From Dysidea avara (Eukaryota; Porifera; Demospongiae; Dictyoceratida; Dysideidae): a DNA stretch of 64,000 nt. The position numbers were made by a program, and so were the translations under genes. The stretch's first letter is position 1. The number at the start of each line of letters is the position of its first letter. The notes beneath the pieces were generated by a model, which ran no database searches, was not told the DNA's origin, and saw nothing but the letters and a program-made list of their open reading frames with translations. The stretch spans positions 27,198,765 through 27,262,764 of the forward strand of contig NC_089281.1 in NCBI RefSeq assembly GCF_963678975.1. Reading direction: 5' to 3'. Shown here one piece after another: positions 61,776 through 64,000 of this stretch.

Positions 61776-62608
61776 CAGGGGCGTAGCCAGGAACATTTTG
61801 AAGGGGGTTTGGATTTAAAGTAACTGGAATGTCTTAAGGGGAAGGCCTGGGTGCTTCCCCTAGACCACGTTTGAATGAAAATTTTGCATACACAAAATGT
61901 GCCCTTAGGCAGTAACATTAAAAGATGTTTGTGCATCTAACTAGCTAAAACCTACACACTGCTGTTTAATATGCAGCTTATAGAAACTATAAACCTATTG
62001 TAATACTAACTAATCTTCACTTCCAGACAGCATACTGACAGCCAACTTCAATTTCCTGGCACACGGAAGCCCTCCACACTTGAGTCCCTTAGTCGGCAAT
62101 ACTTCTTTCCAGCTATATACATTATTCTCGGCCGGTCCTCCTGTTGATGGTCAATAACTTCAGACTTGGCTTGTACTCCAATATGTTCGAGACATCACGT
62201 GACCACAACATGTAATAAATAAACAAACAATTCATCAGGTAAATATACATCAACAATTCACAGTTCGTGCTAACCTGACACATGTATAACTCGACCACTC
62301 AAGTTTAGTAGCTGCTGCCTTAAGCTTGTAATATGTCTCAACCAATCACTGAACTGTCCTTCGCCGTTTCACTTGGGACATTCGTCACGTGCGCAAGTGA
62401 TCACGTGATGCAATAGATATGATTTGCAGGGTTCAGCATTTATAATGTGATGTGACCCTCAAGAGTAGTACAGAGGAGCACCAGTTGGAAAGTAGCTACC
62501 GGAGAGCTCCAGGGCTGTAAGATTTGGTGTGATTTTTAATTTTTTTAAAATCTGCTTCTGAAGGGGGGTTTGTCCGAACCATCTGAACCCCCCCTGCCTA
62601 CGCCCTTG
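61776..62608. mobile_element. 833-bp hAT-like element (CAGGGGCGTAGCC ends)
   Basis: Starts caggggcgtagccagg and ends cctgcctacgcccttg, with G-rich/C-rich margins (aagggggttt and aaccccccc). No transposase frame, so it is non-autonomous. It sits exactly where the inverted duplication ends. Confidence 0.75.
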
Positions 62609-62745
62609 AATGTGTTAGTATTCTAACATTGTTATACTGGAAGAAAGGGATAATGGTTGTGGTGAGGAAGGGAGAGTGCAAGGTGAAAGCCACTTCCATG
62701 GCAGTGGGATTGGCCATGGAGGGGAGGAGAGATTATATTTCATTA

Positions 62746-64000
62746 TGGACAATCAGGTGGGGTTCAAAGGTAGGGTCCGCAACGTGAAATTTCGACCTCC
62801 GAGAATCAACTACAAAACCACCCACAAATTCTAGGCTTGGTACCACTTAGAAAATGCCAGATTGGCGTTATTTTTCATTAACGTCTTGTCGTGCAAATCA
62901 GCGAATGTGCTTACAAATTACGAGATTTTTTGCTATATCTTTAAGAAAATGTATTTTCAAGCTACAATACGCACTCTCAACCTTTCTTATTAACTGTACT
63001 CTAAACTAAAACCATCAGTGGCCGCATTGTCTGGAGCAATTTCCAGCCGCAGCATTGCGAAAATGAAATTTCGGACTCGAAAAAAGTTTTGATGCCACTG
63101 GAGCCCACAGTAGCGATGCCAAAGTAACCCTCCCAGGCAAAACTGGTCTGGCATGGGTCCAACTACTACCACACCAAATATCATCGAATTCCAAAATTGT
63201 TTGCCATCTGGCTGAGCTCGACGGCTGTCAAAAATTAGTCAAAAATGCCGATTTTATTCACTGACGGGAACTTTTACTAGCCAGATGTGCTAGTTTACTT
63301 CTCAAAAGCTTGCAAGACCCATAGCCAGTAGCTTTCATTCATAGGGTTGGTCTGGCAGCTCTTCTAGCGACCTCAAAATTCGCCAAATGCCGATATCCAC
63401 GAATTTTTCCGATATCGATTAATTTACAACCCGTTAAAGAAATCTTGTACAGCAAACGTGATGCTTTGCCTCTATAAAGTCATGCTGCATCCTTGTTTAG
63501 TTATATTCGTCCATAGAGTGGCAATGGCGGCTCTCTTATCGAGGCCTAAATCCATCGAAATTCCCATCTCGCCATTTGTCATCAGTTTTAGGACGTTTTA
63601 CATTAGTCAAACATGCTTGTTTTCCTCTCTACATCTTTACTGGACGTTTCAATCACCTTCGTCTGTGTAGACACCTTTCTTCAGTCTCTTGAAAATGTCA
63701 GAGCACGCCAATTGGGCGCAACCATCAACATCACTTACTGCTTATTTTGTTTCATTGATTCCACGAAAATCCAGCAGAAATATTACATAAACCAACTGGA
63801 GTTAGTATAGTTCTAAATATCCACCTTCGGAACTCTACACGAATGGAAATTCGATTGTGGTTTTTGATAATCGGCATTTGCATTTCGGTAATCATTTGTA
63901 TAAACATGTAGAGTTTTTTAGAGTACAATATTTAGAGTTAGACTAACTCTATTTGCGCTCTATTACATTTCTGCTGGTTTTCCTGTCATTCTTTCGTGGA
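62746..64000. other. Right end of window, no gene recognised
   Basis: Less A/T-rich, with phrases such as 'aatatcatcgaattccaaaa' and 'ccgaatttttccgatatcga'-like wording that resemble the non-coding head segments at 21.4 and 46.5 kb in style. No splice-compatible exon series or long frame was found. Confidence 0.35.

Larger units (their letters stand above)
44190..62745. repeat. Segmental duplication, unit B
   Basis: Tandem partner of unit A in the same orientation. It is longer because of insertions absent from A: the minisatellite complex (46479-49902), the elements at 51736-52103, 53877-54545, 55127-55654 and 61776-62608, and an inverted duplication (61505-61773). It lacks the LINE at 32199-32800 and the 54-bp palindrome of unit A. 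Confidence 0.85.

Overview
The window is eukaryotic and most likely from a marine sponge (demosponge). It has intron-rich genes with many very small introns (about 45-85 bases) and an AT-rich background full of 'tagctagctat'-type words. It also carries animal-specific gene families (a DOCK-family Rac exchange factor and immunoglobulin-domain receptors) and a dense load of small DNA transposons. The species assignment is inference from composition and family content; the sequence does not prove it.

Layout. About 1.0-1.6 kb is a short inverted-repeat element. Bases 1796-6228 (+) hold the last 14 exons of a DOCK1/2/5-type gene (end of the DHR2/DOCKER domain plus a proline-rich tail). Bases 6870-8863 (+) hold a two-Ig-domain membrane receptor with two tRNA-derived SINEs in an intron. 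Bases 10807-21364 are one large DNA transposon with 66-bp terminal inverted repeats and a perfect 9-bp target-site duplication. It encodes on the minus strand a single 21-exon gene (13485-19478) that I could splice without any stop. The predicted protein of about 1140 residues joins an H2C2/retroviral-type integrase, a Cys-rich CXC region, a Ulp1-like cysteine protease and a C-terminal PHD-type zinc finger. Three smaller elements are nested inside the transposon.

From 21.4 to 25.3 kb is a repeat complex built of a ~31-bp minisatellite and a long palindrome. From about 26.65 to 62.75 kb the sequence is a tandem segmental duplication, unit A about 26.65-42.9 kb and unit B about 44.2-62.75 kb. 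Each unit carries one copy of a five-Ig-domain, single-pass receptor gene (34598-41663 and 52403-60605). Unit B also holds a second copy of the minisatellite complex. The two receptors are almost identical in their extracellular exons but differ strongly in the transmembrane/tail exon, and both end in a YxxM motif (YVNM / YVYM). Insertions present in only one unit give clean empty-site comparisons for several elements. The last 1.2 kb has no gene I can recognise.

How the parts relate. The DOCK protein and the Ig receptors belong to Rac/PI3K-linked adhesion and signalling classes, but nothing in the sequence shows that they act together. The most striking items are the intact integrase-Ulp1-PHD transposon and the recently duplicated Ig receptor pair. 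Exon boundaries were derived by hand from GT/AG sites and frame continuity; no alignment or database search was run.
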